This document shows, piece by piece, positions 45,186 to 55,312 of a stretch of DNA of 64,000 nt. Every line of letters starts with the position of its first letter. The first letter of the stretch is position 1. Under the pieces are notes generated by a model. That model made no database searches, had not been told where the DNA came from, and saw only the letters and a program-made list of their open reading frames with translations. The position numbers and the translations under genes were made by a program. Source of the stretch: Achromobacter xylosoxidans (lineage in GTDB: Bacteria > Pseudomonadota > Gammaproteobacteria > Burkholderiales > Burkholderiaceae_B); contig NZ_LN831029.1 in assembly GCF_001457475.1 (NCBI RefSeq), forward strand, positions 4,464,001 through 4,528,000, in the 5' to 3' direction.

Positions 45186-45745
45186 CAGGCCATGTTGTCG
45201 ACCAGGATGATCTTGGACACCAGTTCGGCGGTGTTCTTCGCGTCCAGCTTGCGCATGATGCGGGCGCGATGCACCTCCACCGTGCGATAGGAGATGTCCA
45301 GCCGCATGGCGATCTCCTTACAGCTCAGGCCGTTGGCGACGTAAGCGGATATTTCGCGTTCGCGCCGCGTCAGGTTGGCCGTGCGCAGGCAGTTTTCGGC
45401 GATGCGCTCGAAGCTCCAGATCATCAGGTCGAAAGGGTCTTCCGGGGTCAGGGTGATGCCGCGCGCGCGCGCCCAGAACACCTCGCGGCTGCGGTGCTGC
45501 ATGAAGCGCTCGTCTTCGTAGTAGCAATTGCTTTCCAGGTGTTTGAGGCAGCGCTGGCCGATCTGGTGAAAATCGGAAAGCGAGGGGTAAAGCTGGAGTA
45601 TCGATTTGCCCACCAGTTCCCTGCGCGTGTAGCCGAACAGATTTGCGAAGGAGTGATTGCATTCCGAGATCTTGCGCGCGCTGCAGATGACCTGCGGCGC
45701 GGGAGATTCCTTGAAGGCGAGCAATGTCAGGTGAAAGTCACTCAT
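45185..45745 (-). CDS. PAS-LuxR (GerE-type) transcriptional regulator
   Basis: 186 residues. A PAS domain lies at 15-115 (ISECNHSFANLFGYTRRELVG, split here as CNHSFANLFGY and RRELVGKSI). The LuxR-type HTH at 120-180 reads LTRREREISAYVANGLS and IAMRLDISYRTVEVHRARIM. No receiver domain. GGGGAG lies 6 nt before ATG 45745. Such single-protein sensors often control a transporter or catabolic operon next to them. It converges with the TRAP operon and is the best candidate to recognise the ACGTA boxes at 39217-39306. Confidence 0.9.
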   Translation of the reverse strand: MSDFHLTLLAFKESPAPQVICSARKISECNHSFANLFGYTRRELVGKSILQLYPSLSDFHQIGQRCLKHLESNCYYEDERFMQHRSREVFWARARGITLTPEDPFDLMIWSFERIAENCLRTANLTRREREISAYVANGLSCKEIAMRLDISYRTVEVHRARIMRKLDAKNTAELVSKIILVDNMA

Positions 45746-45982
45746 ATTGTCTCCCCGGATAGCGTGCCGGTCTTGCCGTTGCGCAGCGGAATCCGCGGCG
45801 CTTTTCTGGCGGCCCGCATCTTGTCCGTGCGGGCTTCGAGGCGCCAGTGTATAAGAAGCTTCCGGCACCTGGAATGGGCTTTTTCCAGCGGTTTCAGGCG
45901 GTTTTTTCCACCCCGTTTCATTCCTTTTCATGCACCTGCGCGCCACCTCTTTTTTCGCGCCGCTTGTCCGCGGCGACCGGCC

Positions 45983-46642
45983 ATGACCGGCGACTCGACC
46001 GAGGCCCTGCCCTCGCTGCCGCTGAGCGCCCGCCTGGCGCAGCGGCTGGAATGGATCACGCCCGGCGCCAGCGCTGCCGGCGGCCTGCCGCCGACACAGC
46101 GCCGCCAGGCGGAGTTCCAGGCCGGCCGGCGGCTGGCGGCGGCGCTGCTGGCGGCGCTGCGCGCGCCCGCCACCGATGTCGGCGTGGCCGCGGACCGCTC
46201 ACCCATCTGGCCCGCGGGCTACGTCGGCTCCATCAGCCACAGCCGGCGGCTGGTAGGCGTGGCGGTGGCGCGTCACAGCGACGTGCGCGCGGTCGGCATC
46301 GACATCGAAGCGATTGCCGACCCCTCCGCCGTGGAGGCGATCGAATCGCTCTGCATGCGGCCCGAGGAACGCGCGTTCGATGCCGGCGCGCTGACCCGCG
46401 CCGAGTTCGCCACGCTGCTGTTCTCGGCCAAGGAGGCGTTCTACAAATGCATGCAGCCGCTCACCCAGGTGGCGTTCGATTTCGCCGACGTTTCCGTCAC
46501 CCGGATCGATCCGGCGCGGCAGTGCCTGGAACTGCGCCTGCTGCGCGCCGCGACGCCGGAATTCGGGCCGGGTCGCCTGTTTGAATGCGGCTATCGCAGT
46601 GCACAAGGCCACGTCTATACTGCCTTGGAAATTGGCCATTGA
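45983..46642 (+). CDS. Sfp/EntD-type 4'-phosphopantetheinyl transferase
   Basis: 219 residues. The family motifs are SISHSRRLVGVAV, the magnesium/CoA site VGIDIEAI near residue 110, and FSAKEAFYKCMQP near 155. It transfers phosphopantetheine from CoA onto the Ser of carrier domains (GGNSL of the PCP and GIDSL of the ACP in the megasynthase). Placing it at the end of the cluster supports activation of that enzyme, though it may also serve other carrier proteins. The start ATG 45983 matches family length. Confidence 0.92.
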   Translation: MTGDSTEALPSLPLSARLAQRLEWITPGASAAGGLPPTQRRQAEFQAGRRLAAALLAALRAPATDVGVAADRSPIWPAGYVGSISHSRRLVGVAVARHSDVRAVGIDIEAIADPSAVEAIESLCMRPEERAFDAGALTRAEFATLLFSAKEAFYKCMQPLTQVAFDFADVSVTRIDPARQCLELRLLRAATPEFGPGRLFECGYRSAQGHVYTALEIGH

Positions 46643-46687
46643 AGCATCTCCCCCCTTACGTTGTTCCCATCGACAAGGAGCGTTCAA

Positions 46688-47869
46688 ATGTCTGATCCCA
46701 TCGTTATCGTGAGTGCCGCGCGCACCCCGCTGGCCGCCTTCCAGGGCGAATTTTCCACCCTCTCCGCCAACGAGCTGGGCGCCGTCGCCATCGGCGCCGC
46801 GCTCGAGCGCGCCGGACTCAAGCCCGACCAGGTCGACGCGGTGCTGATGGGCAATGTGCTGCAGGCCGGCCAGGGCCAGGCGCCGGCGCGGCAGGCCTCG
46901 ATCAAGGCGGGCATCCCGTCGTCGGTGGGCGCCATCACGGTGTCCAAGGTGTGCGGTTCGGGCATGCAGGCCGCGATGCTGGCGCACGACGGCATCATCG
47001 CCGACACCTATGGCGTGGTGGTGGCCGGCGGCATGGAATCCATGACCAACGCGCCCTACCTGCTGACCAAGGCGCGCGGCGGCTATCGCGCCGGCCACGC
47101 CACCATGTACGACCACATGATGCTCGACGGCCTGGAAGACGCCTACCAGGTGGGCCGCGCCATGGGCACGTTCGGCGAGGACTGCGCCGCCAAATACGGC
47201 TTCACCCGCGAAGAACAGGACACCTTCGCGGTGGAATCGGTCTCGCGGGCGCAGAAGGCCGCGCGCGACGGCGTGCTGAAATGGGAAACCGTGCCCGTCA
47301 CCATCAAGTCCAAGAAGGGCGACACGGTGATCGAGCTGGACGAGCGTCCGCAGAAGCTCAACGTCGAGAAAATCCCGACCCTCAAGCCCGCCTTCGCCGC
47401 CAACGGCACCATCACCGCCGCGTCCTCGTCGGGCAACGCCGACGGCGCCGCCGCGCTGGTGCTGATGCGCGAATCCACCGCCAGCAAGCTCGGCTGCAAG
47501 CCGATCGCCCGCATCGTCGGCCACGCCAGCTTCGCGCAGGAACCCGAATGGTTCACCACCGCGCCCGTGGGCGCGATCAAGAAGCTCTACGACAAGACCG
47601 GCTGGAAGACCGCCGACGTGGACCTTTTCGAGATCAACGAGGCCTTCGCCGCGGTGACCATGGCGGCCATGAAGGAACACGACATCCCGCGCGACAAGGT
47701 CAACATCCACGGCGGCGCCTGCGCGGTCGGCCATCCCATCGGCGCGTCGGGCGCGCGCATCATGGTGTCGCTGCTGGGCGCATTGAAGGCCACGCAGGGC
47801 AAGCGCGGCGTCGCCACGTTGTGCATCGGCGGCGGCGAGGCCACCGCGATCGCGCTGGAAATGGTCTAA
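46688..47869 (+). CDS. Acetyl-CoA C-acetyltransferase (thiolase)
   Basis: 393 residues, canonical biosynthetic-type thiolase. The acyl-accepting Cys is in SKVCGSGMQA near residue 89, with NEAFAAV, a His in GGACAVGHPIGASGAR and the final GCGE-like segment LCIGGGEATAIALE. It condenses or cleaves two acetyl-CoA units (acetoacetyl-CoA, PHB or fatty acid metabolism). AAGGAG 8 nt upstream supports ATG 46688. It is unlikely to belong to the NRPS-PKS cluster, being separated and housekeeping in type. Confidence 0.93.
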   Translation: MSDPIVIVSAARTPLAAFQGEFSTLSANELGAVAIGAALERAGLKPDQVDAVLMGNVLQAGQGQAPARQASIKAGIPSSVGAITVSKVCGSGMQAAMLAHDGIIADTYGVVVAGGMESMTNAPYLLTKARGGYRAGHATMYDHMMLDGLEDAYQVGRAMGTFGEDCAAKYGFTREEQDTFAVESVSRAQKAARDGVLKWETVPVTIKSKKGDTVIELDERPQKLNVEKIPTLKPAFAANGTITAASSSGNADGAAALVLMRESTASKLGCKPIARIVGHASFAQEPEWFTTAPVGAIKKLYDKTGWKTADVDLFEINEAFAAVTMAAMKEHDIPRDKVNIHGGACAVGHPIGASGARIMVSLLGALKATQGKRGVATLCIGGGEATAIALEMV

Positions 47870-48064
47870 AAAAGGGTCACGCCCTCGTTTTAAGACGTCA
47901 CAGAACTGCGCGTAAACGTTTCCGCGGCGCCTCCGGGCGCCGCCCTGCTGTGCGCGGCCGGCCCCTCGTGGCCTGCCGACACAGGAAAACACATTGCGAA
48001 ACTTGAAGCCTCCCGGGGTGCCTTGCCATCATGGTCGGACATTCATCCGGAACAAGGAGGTTTC

Positions 48065-48457
48065 ATGCCGTATTCCAAAACCGCAATCCTGTCGGCCATC
48101 ATGTTGACGGCCGCGCTGTCCGGTGCCCCCGTCCTGGCGCAGAACGCCCCCGCCAGCCAGACGCCCATGGCGCCGGCAGCGGTGCAGCCCACCGACCAGC
48201 AACTGCAGCGCTTCGCCTCGGCGTCGCAGAAGGTGTCGGGCGTGGTGGACGAATACCGTCCCAAGGTCGACGCCGCCAAGACCGACGCGGACAAACAGAA
48301 AGTGATCCAGGAAGCCGACGCCAAGATGGTCAAGCTGGTGCAGGCCGATGGCCTGTCCGTGGAGGAATTCAATGGCATCGGCCAGGCCGTGCAGCAAAAT
48401 CCCCAGCTCAAGGAGCGCCTGATGAAGATGGGCAAGGCTGGCGCGACGGTGCAGTAG
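48065..48457 (+). CDS. DUF4168 family exported protein
   Basis: 130 residues with a Sec signal peptide (SAIMLTAALSGAPVLAQ, cleavage after the AQ region near residue 26). The mature part is helical and charged (QLQRFASASQKVSGVVDEYR, then DGLSVEEFNGIGQAVQQ), as in DUF4168 proteins. AAGGAGG before ATG 48065 marks the start. Periplasmic, function unknown. Confidence 0.85.
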   Translation: MPYSKTAILSAIMLTAALSGAPVLAQNAPASQTPMAPAAVQPTDQQLQRFASASQKVSGVVDEYRPKVDAAKTDADKQKVIQEADAKMVKLVQADGLSVEEFNGIGQAVQQNPQLKERLMKMGKAGATVQ

Positions 48458-48538
48458 GTCCGTCCGTCTTTCCCCGCCTGCCCTGCTGGCCGCGCCTTGG
48501 CGGTATCCTACCGGGATACTTCCAAGGAGTGCGGCATC

Positions 48539-49237
48539 TTGACCATCGATCTCACCCTGTATGACCTGGCCGGCGCCGATCCGACGTTGCGCTTCAGCCC
48601 CCATTGCTGGAAAACGCACATGGCGCTGGCCCACAAGGGCCTGTCCGCCAACACCGTGCCGTGGCGCTTCACCGACAAGGATGTGATCGAGTTCTCGGGC
48701 CAGAAGCTGGTGCCGGTGCTGGTGCACGGCGACCACGTGATCAGCGATTCGTGGCAGATCGCCTGCTACCTGGAAGACACCTTTCCCGACCGCCCGTCGC
48801 TGTTCGGCGGCGACACCGGCCGCGCACTGAGCCTGTTCGCCAACACCTGGGCCGACACCACCCTGGTGCCGACGCTGGCGCGCCTGCTGCTGCCGGAAAT
48901 CCACGCCCTGATCGACGCCAAGGACCAGGATTATTTCCGCCACACGCGCGAAAAGCGCTTCGGCCCCCTGGAAGACCTGCCCGCCCTGCGCGAGGAACAA
49001 CTGGCGGCGCTGCGCGCCTCGCTGCTGCCGCTGCGCCAGATGCTGGCGCGCCAGCCGTACCTGGCCGGCCAGCAGCCGGCCTATGCGGATTACGCGGTGT
49101 TCGGGTTCTTCATGTGGGCGCGCTGCACCAGCGCGCTGGAACTGCTGGCGGCCGACGACCCCGTGGCGGCATGGCGCGAGCGGCTGCTCGATGCGCATGG
49201 CGGCCTGGCGCGCCAGGCGCCGGTCGCGGCCGCCTGA
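48539..49237 (+). CDS. Glutathione S-transferase-like protein
   Basis: 232 residues. The N-terminal thioredoxin-like part has RFSPHCWKTHMALAHKGL and VPVLVHGDHVISDSWQIACYL (the cis-Pro and SNAIL-like region), followed by an all-helical C-terminal domain ending at HGGLARQAPV. TTG 48539 with AAGGAG 10 nt upstream is the probable start, since no ATG with a binding site is near. The first-strand SPHCWK may hold the catalytic Ser or Cys. Substrate unknown. Confidence 0.85.
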   Translation: MTIDLTLYDLAGADPTLRFSPHCWKTHMALAHKGLSANTVPWRFTDKDVIEFSGQKLVPVLVHGDHVISDSWQIACYLEDTFPDRPSLFGGDTGRALSLFANTWADTTLVPTLARLLLPEIHALIDAKDQDYFRHTREKRFGPLEDLPALREEQLAALRASLLPLRQMLARQPYLAGQQPAYADYAVFGFFMWARCTSALELLAADDPVAAWRERLLDAHGGLARQAPVAAA

Positions 49238-49279
49238 GCGGCAAGCGGGCGGAGCCACGCAGCCGTGGCGCCGCCGCGC

Positions 49280-50037
49280 TCAGGTCTTCAGGCGATAGCC
49301 GGTCTTGAAGATCCAGCGCACCACCACCAGGCAGACCGCCAGGAACACCAGCGTCATGGCGACGCTGACCGTGACGTTGACGTCGGCCACGCCATAGAAG
49401 GCCCAGCGAAAGCCGCTGACCAGGTACACCACCGGGTTGAACAGCGTCACGCCCTGCCAGAACGGCGGCAGCATCTTGATGGAATAGAAGGTGCCGCCCA
49501 GGAAGGTCAGCGGCGTGATGATCATCAGCGGAATGATCTGCAGTTTCTCGAAGCCGTCGGCCCACACGCCGATGATGAAGCCGAACAGGCTGAAGGTGAC
49601 GGCGGTGAGCAGCAGGAACCCCAGCATCCAGAACGGATGCGCGATCTCGAACGGCACGAACAGGCGCGCCGTGGCCAGCATGATCAGCCCCAGGATGATG
49701 GACTTGCTGGCGGCCGCCCCGACGTAGCCGGCGACGATCTCCAGGTACGAGATGGGCGCCGAATGGATTTCGTAGATGGTGCCCGAGAAGCGCGGCATGT
49801 AGATGCCGAACGAAGCGTTGGCCACGCTCTGCGTCAGCAGCGACAGCATGATCAGGCCCGGCACGATGAAGGCGCCGTAGCTGACGCCGTCGATCTGCAC
49901 CATGTGCGAACCGATGGCCGAGCCGAACACCACGAAGTACAGCGAGGTGGAGATCACCGGCGACAGCACGCTCTGCATCAGCGTGCGCCAGGCGCGGGCC
50001 ATTTCGAAGCGGTAGATGGCGCGGATTGCGTAGAAAT

Positions 50038-50041
<4 letters not shown>
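49280..50041 (-). CDS. ABC-2 type exporter permease
   Basis: 253 residues with six hydrophobic segments typical of ABC-2 permeases. It has a cytoplasmic amphipathic start ([11 protein letters not shown]), the [20 protein letters not shown] loop (split here) and [12 protein letters not shown] in segment 4-5. It pairs with the ATPase encoded just upstream (ATGA overlap, 50038-50041). Similar pairs (YadG/YadH, NodIJ-like) export lipids, polysaccharides or drugs; the substrate here is unknown. Confidence 0.9.
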
Positions 50042-50961
<920 letters not shown>

Positions 50962-51153
50962 TCTGGCTCCCAGCGTGGTGGACAACCGCTGATTTTACCC
51001 GCCTGCCGCGGGCGGCTTGTTCGGCCTGGTGGAACGGTGTGTTTGATAAATGCGATAACCGCGCCGGCCTGCCGTACACTGCCCGGAAAGGAAAAACAGG
51101 GCGGAAATCGCCCGAACCAGGGGAATCGGGCCGGCCAGGCCCGTCGAAAGGCT

Positions 51154-52296
51154 ATGTTCGCGGATCTGAAACATCTGTCGCACCACGCGGCCTGGCGCCG
51201 TCAGTTGGAAATGTTGCTGGAATCGGCCGGCGAGGGCATCTACGGCATCGACCTGCGCGGCCGCTGCATCTTCATCAACGGCGCCGGCGCCGCCATGCTG
51301 GGCTACACCCCCGACGAGGTGGTGGGCCGCAACATGCATTACCTGATCCATCATTCCCACGCCGACCGCAGCCTGATGCCGGTGCACGACTGCCGCATCT
51401 TCAAGGCCTTTCGCGACGGCCGCGGCGAACGGGTCGACGACGAGGTGCTGTGGCGCCGCGACGGCTCCTGCTTCGACGCGCAGTATGCCTCGTACCCGAT
51501 CCGCAACGACCAGGAAGTCGTGGGCGCGGTGGTGACGTTTTCGGACATCAGCGCGCGCAAGCGCATCGAGCGCGAGCTGCAAGGCACCCGGGCGCAACTG
51601 GAAGCGCGGGTGCAGGTGCGCACCGCCGAACTCAGCGCCGCCCATGAGTCGCTGCGGCGGCTGGCCTCGCACCTGAGCACGCTGCGCGAACAGGAACGCG
51701 CCCACATCGCCCGCAATATCCACGACGACCTGGGCGCCTCGTTCACCGCGCTGCAACTGGACCTGAACTGGCTGCGCCGGCAACTGGCGGGCGAGCCGCC
51801 CTTGCAGGCCCACCTGGACCGCATGCTGGAGGTGACCCAGACGGCCATGGACGCCACCCGCCGCATCCTCAACGACCTGCGGCCGGTGGTGCTGGACCAC
51901 CTGGGCCTGTGGGCGGCGCTGGAAACGCTGCTTCAGGACCTGCAGGCGCGCAGCGGGCTGCGCTGCCGCTACCTGTGCCCGCCCGACACCGAAAGCCGCC
52001 GCCTGGAGCCGGCGGCGGAAATCGCCGTCTACCGCATCGTGCAGGAACTGCTGACCAATGTGCAGCGCCACGCGCGGGCCCGCAGCGTCAGCGTCAGCGC
52101 GGTCTGGGGCGAGGATGGCCTGCTGCTGGAAGTGGAAGACGACGGCGTGGGCATGCGGTTGCCCGAGACGCGCCAGACCTTCGGCATCCTGGGCATGCGC
52201 GAACGGGCCCGCGCCATCGGCGGCGACCTGGAGCTGGACAGCGCGCCCGGCGCCGGCCTGTGCGCCCGCCTGCGCCTGAACCCGCAAGCGGCCTGA
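51154..52296 (+). CDS. PAS sensor histidine kinase (NarX/DegS-type HisKA_3)
   Basis: 380 residues, cytoplasmic, no membrane segment. A PAS domain lies at 18-135 (SAGEGIYGIDLRG, GYTPDEVVGRNM, DISARKRIERE). The dimerisation/phosphoacceptor region follows with H190 in NIHDDLGASFTALQLDL. The HATPase_c domain has NVQRHARARSVSV, DDGVGM and GILGMRERA. GAAAGG precedes ATG 51154. It is followed after 12 bp by its response regulator and then by the cyanate transport genes, which it probably controls. Confidence 0.92.
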   Translation: MFADLKHLSHHAAWRRQLEMLLESAGEGIYGIDLRGRCIFINGAGAAMLGYTPDEVVGRNMHYLIHHSHADRSLMPVHDCRIFKAFRDGRGERVDDEVLWRRDGSCFDAQYASYPIRNDQEVVGAVVTFSDISARKRIERELQGTRAQLEARVQVRTAELSAAHESLRRLASHLSTLREQERAHIARNIHDDLGASFTALQLDLNWLRRQLAGEPPLQAHLDRMLEVTQTAMDATRRILNDLRPVVLDHLGLWAALETLLQDLQARSGLRCRYLCPPDTESRRLEPAAEIAVYRIVQELLTNVQRHARARSVSVSAVWGEDGLLLEVEDDGVGMRLPETRQTFGILGMRERARAIGGDLELDSAPGAGLCARLRLNPQAA

Positions 52297-52308
52297 GGAG
52301 ACGACGCC

Positions 52309-52947
52309 ATGCCTCTGAACCTGCTGATCGTCGACGACCACCTCATCATCCGCCGCGGCCTGGCCCGCATCCTGCAGGAAGACCCGCGCGTGGCCCTGGT
52401 GCGGGAGGCCGCCGATGCCCCCGCCGCCCTGCGCGCGCTGCGCCAGGAGCCCTTCGACGCGATGGTGCTGGACGTGGCGCTGGGCGAGCGCGACGGCCTG
52501 GACGTGCTCAAGACGGTGCGCGCCGACCATCCGGCGCTGGGCGTGGTGATGCTGTCGGTCTATCCGGAATCGCAGTTCGCGGTGCGGGCCCTGCGCGCGG
52601 GCGCCCATGCCTATCTGAACAAGGGCTGCGACCCGGACGAGCTGCTGGCGGCGCTGGTCAATGCCGCCGCCGGCCGGATGTACGTGACGCCGACCGTTGC
52701 CGAACTGCTGGCGCACACCGTGCGCCAGGACAGCACCCGGCCGCCGCACGAGCTGCTGTCCAACCGCGAATTCCAGGTGCTGCAACTGCTGGCGGCCGGC
52801 AAATCGGTGTCGGCCATCGGCGAGCAACTGGCGCTGTCGGTGAACACCATTTCCACCTACCGCGCCCGCATCTTCGAGAAGCTGGGCGTGCGCACGCTGG
52901 TCGAGCTGGTGGACTATGCCCGCGCGCACCACCTGGGTGCGCGCTGA
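52309..52947 (+). CDS. NarL/FixJ-family response regulator
   Basis: 212 residues. Receiver: acidic pair VDDH near 8-11, phosphorylated Asp about D55 in MVLDVALGE, Thr/Ser in LSVYPE and Lys in YLNKG. The LuxR-type HTH at 150-205 reads LSNREFQVLQLLAAGKS, then LSVNTISTYRARIFEKLGV. Start overlaps nothing; ATG 52309 lies 12 bp after the kinase gene. Likely activates the cyanate operon that follows (133 bp to its first ATG), probably in response to a nitrogen signal. Confidence 0.92.
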   Translation: MPLNLLIVDDHLIIRRGLARILQEDPRVALVREAADAPAALRALRQEPFDAMVLDVALGERDGLDVLKTVRADHPALGVVMLSVYPESQFAVRALRAGAHAYLNKGCDPDELLAALVNAAAGRMYVTPTVAELLAHTVRQDSTRPPHELLSNREFQVLQLLAAGKSVSAIGEQLALSVNTISTYRARIFEKLGVRTLVELVDYARAHHLGAR

Positions 52948-53079
52948 GCGCCACGCGCACCGGCCCGGCGCGGCCGCGCACCGTGTAGTGCGCCCCCTAC
53001 ACGGATATCGTCGAACCGGCGATACCGGGCGCCGGCGGCGCGCCCCAAGATGGAGGCATTCCGAACCCTGGAGGCCTCC

Positions 53080-54465
53080 ATGTCCCTGTTCAGCAATCCG
53101 TTCGATCCCGCCAGCCGCCTGGCCTGCGCCTGCGGCCGCCATGCCTCTCAGGCCGAGCACGCGCGCGCGGCGGCGGGCGGCCAGGAGGCCCGCGCAGGCG
53201 CGGCGTCCGGCGACGCCGCCTTTGACCGCGCCGTTGAAGGCGCCGTCATGCGCGCCCTGTTCCCGCAGGACGCGCTGCGCCGCCGCTTCCTGCGCGCGGT
53301 CGGCGGGGGCACGGCCATGGCCGCCGTCGCCGCGCTGTTCCCGCTGGCGGCCGCCAAGGAGGCCTTTGCCCAATCCGCCGGCCCGCTGGAGAAGCAGAAG
53401 CTGAAGGTGGGCTTCATCCCCATCACCTGCGCCACGCCCATCATCATGGCGCACCCGATGGGGTTCTATGGCAAGCAGGGGCTGGACGTGGAAGTGGTCA
53501 AGACCGCCGGCTGGGCGCTGATCCGCGACAAGGCCATGTCCGGCGAGTACGACGCCGCGCACATGCTGTCGCCCATGCCGCTGGCCATCTCGCTGGGCGT
53601 GGGCGCCAGCCGCGCCGTGCCATGGACCATGCCCGCCGTGGAGAACATCAACGGCCAGGCCATCACCCTGTCCATGAAGCACAAGGACCGGCGCGATCCG
53701 AAGGACTGGAAGGGCTTCAAGTTCGCGGTGCCGTTCGACTATTCCATGCACAACTACCTGTTGCGCTACTACCTGGCCGAACATGGCCTGGATCCGGACA
53801 CCGACGTGCAGATCCGTTCCGTGCCGCCGCCCGAAATGGTGGCCAACCTGCGCGCCGACAACATCGACGGCTTCCTGGCGCCGGACCCGGTCAATCAGCG
53901 CGCGGTCTATGACGGCGTGGGCTTCATCCACACCCTGTCCAAGGCCATCTGGGACGGCCATCCGTGCTGCGCGTTCTCGGCCAGCCGCGAATTCGTGACC
54001 GCCCAGCCCAATACCTACCAGGCCCTGCTCAAGGCCATCATCGAGGCCACCGCCTACGCCCGCGACCCGGCCCACCGCAAGGAGATTGCCGCAGCCATCG
54101 CCGCGCCCAACTACCTGAACCAGCCGGTCACGGTGGTGGAACAGGTGCTGACCGGCACCTACGCCGACGGCCTGGGCAACGTGCTCAAGGACCCGCAGCG
54201 CATCGACTTCGATCCCATGCCGTGGGGCTCGTTCGCGGTGTGGATCCTGACGCAGATGAAGCGTTGGGGCCAGATAAAAGGCGATGTCGACTATCAGAAA
54301 GTCGCCAACGAGGTGTTCCTGGCGACCGACGCGCTGCGCCTGATGCGCGAGGCCGGCCTGACCCCGCCCGCCGACGCCGCTAAGACCTTCAGCGTGATGG
54401 GCAAGCCCTTCGATCCGGCCCAGCCCGAGGCCTACCTGGCCGGCTTCAAGATCCGGAGGAGCTGA
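53080..54465 (+). CDS. ABC importer substrate-binding protein, nitrate/cyanate (NrtA/CynA-like)
   Basis: 461 residues. After a 60-residue N-terminal extension a Tat-type signal appears (RRRFLRAVGGGTAMAAVAAL, cleavage near AFAQS). The mature part has the NrtA/SsuA fold: VGFIPITCATPIIMAHPMGF, EVVKTAGWALIRD, and PPPEMVANLRADNIDGFLAPD. These are features of the NrtA/CynA group for nitrate, nitrite, cyanate or bicarbonate. GGAGG 5-6 nt before ATG 53080 fixes the start. Its stop shares bases with the next start (TGATG, 54465). Cyanate is favoured by the linked cyanase. Confidence 0.88.
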   Translation: MSLFSNPFDPASRLACACGRHASQAEHARAAAGGQEARAGAASGDAAFDRAVEGAVMRALFPQDALRRRFLRAVGGGTAMAAVAALFPLAAAKEAFAQSAGPLEKQKLKVGFIPITCATPIIMAHPMGFYGKQGLDVEVVKTAGWALIRDKAMSGEYDAAHMLSPMPLAISLGVGASRAVPWTMPAVENINGQAITLSMKHKDRRDPKDWKGFKFAVPFDYSMHNYLLRYYLAEHGLDPDTDVQIRSVPPPEMVANLRADNIDGFLAPDPVNQRAVYDGVGFIHTLSKAIWDGHPCCAFSASREFVTAQPNTYQALLKAIIEATAYARDPAHRKEIAAAIAAPNYLNQPVTVVEQVLTGTYADGLGNVLKDPQRIDFDPMPWGSFAVWILTQMKRWGQIKGDVDYQKVANEVFLATDALRLMREAGLTPPADAAKTFSVMGKPFDPAQPEAYLAGFKIRRS

Positions 54466-55307
54466 TGCGGGCCGTGCAACCCTGGCGGGCGACCTTCCTG
54501 TCCGTCATCCTGTTTCTGCTGTTCCTGCTGTTGTGGCACGTCGCCACCCGCCCCGCCGCCGGCGCGGCGACCGTCGATCCGGCCTATGCGGCGCTGGTTG
54601 GCAACGCCGCCGCCAGCGGTTCGCAGACGCCCTTCCCCGGCCCGGCCGAGGTCGGCGTCCGATTGTGGCAGCACCTGCGCGATCCGTTCTACGACCGCGG
54701 CCCCAACGACAAGGGCATCGGCATCCAGCTGGCGTATTCGGTGGCGCGGGTGCTGACCGGCTTCCTGCTGGCGGCGCTGGTGGCGATTCCGCTGGGATTC
54801 CTGATCGGCATGTCCAGGACCGTCTACCGCGCCTTCGACCCATTCATCCAGGTGCTCAAGCCGATCTCGCCGCTGGCCTGGATGCCGTTGGCGCTGTACA
54901 CCATCAAGGACGCCGACACCTCCGCCATCTTCGTGATCTTCATCTGCTCGCTGTGGCCGATGCTGGTGAACACGGCATTCGGCGTGGGCGCCGTGCGGCA
55001 AGACTGGCTGAACGTGGCGCGCACGCTGGAAGTGTCGCGGCTGCGCACCGCCCTGCTGGTGATCCTGCCGGCGGCCGCGCCCACCATCATGACCGGCATG
55101 CGCATCTCGGTCGGCATCGCCTGGCTGGTGATCGTGGCGGCCGAAATGCTGATCGGCGGCACCGGCATCGGCTACTTCGTCTGGAACGAATGGAACAACC
55201 TGTCCATCGCCAACATCATCTGCGCCATCCTCTTCATCGGGTTGATCGGCATGCTGCTGGACACCGTGCTGGCGCGCGCCGCGCGGCTGGTCAGCTACCG
55301 GGAGTGA
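54465..55307 (+). CDS. ABC importer permease (NrtB/SsuC-like), cyanate system
   Basis: 280 residues with six hydrophobic segments. The permease EAA-like loop reads EVSRLRTALLVILPAAAPTI, with ARTLEVS, the ATPase contact. YFVWNEWNNLSIANI near the end is typical of the NrtB branch. The start overlaps the binding-protein stop (TGATG), and the ATPase follows 5 bp after the stop. Confidence 0.92.
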   Translation: MRAVQPWRATFLSVILFLLFLLLWHVATRPAAGAATVDPAYAALVGNAAASGSQTPFPGPAEVGVRLWQHLRDPFYDRGPNDKGIGIQLAYSVARVLTGFLLAALVAIPLGFLIGMSRTVYRAFDPFIQVLKPISPLAWMPLALYTIKDADTSAIFVIFICSLWPMLVNTAFGVGAVRQDWLNVARTLEVSRLRTALLVILPAAAPTIMTGMRISVGIAWLVIVAAEMLIGGTGIGYFVWNEWNNLSIANIICAILFIGLIGMLLDTVLARAARLVSYRE

Positions 55308-55312
55308 ACGCC

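Noticed and set aside
46688..47869. Thiolase as part of the NRPS-PKS cluster
   Set aside because: It is a canonical acetyl-CoA acetyltransferase with its own ribosome binding site after the PPTase and is a common housekeeping gene; cluster membership is not supported.
47868..47905. Rho-independent terminator after the thiolase
   Set aside because: The possible stem (GGG with CCC) has only three to four pairs, which is too weak to call.
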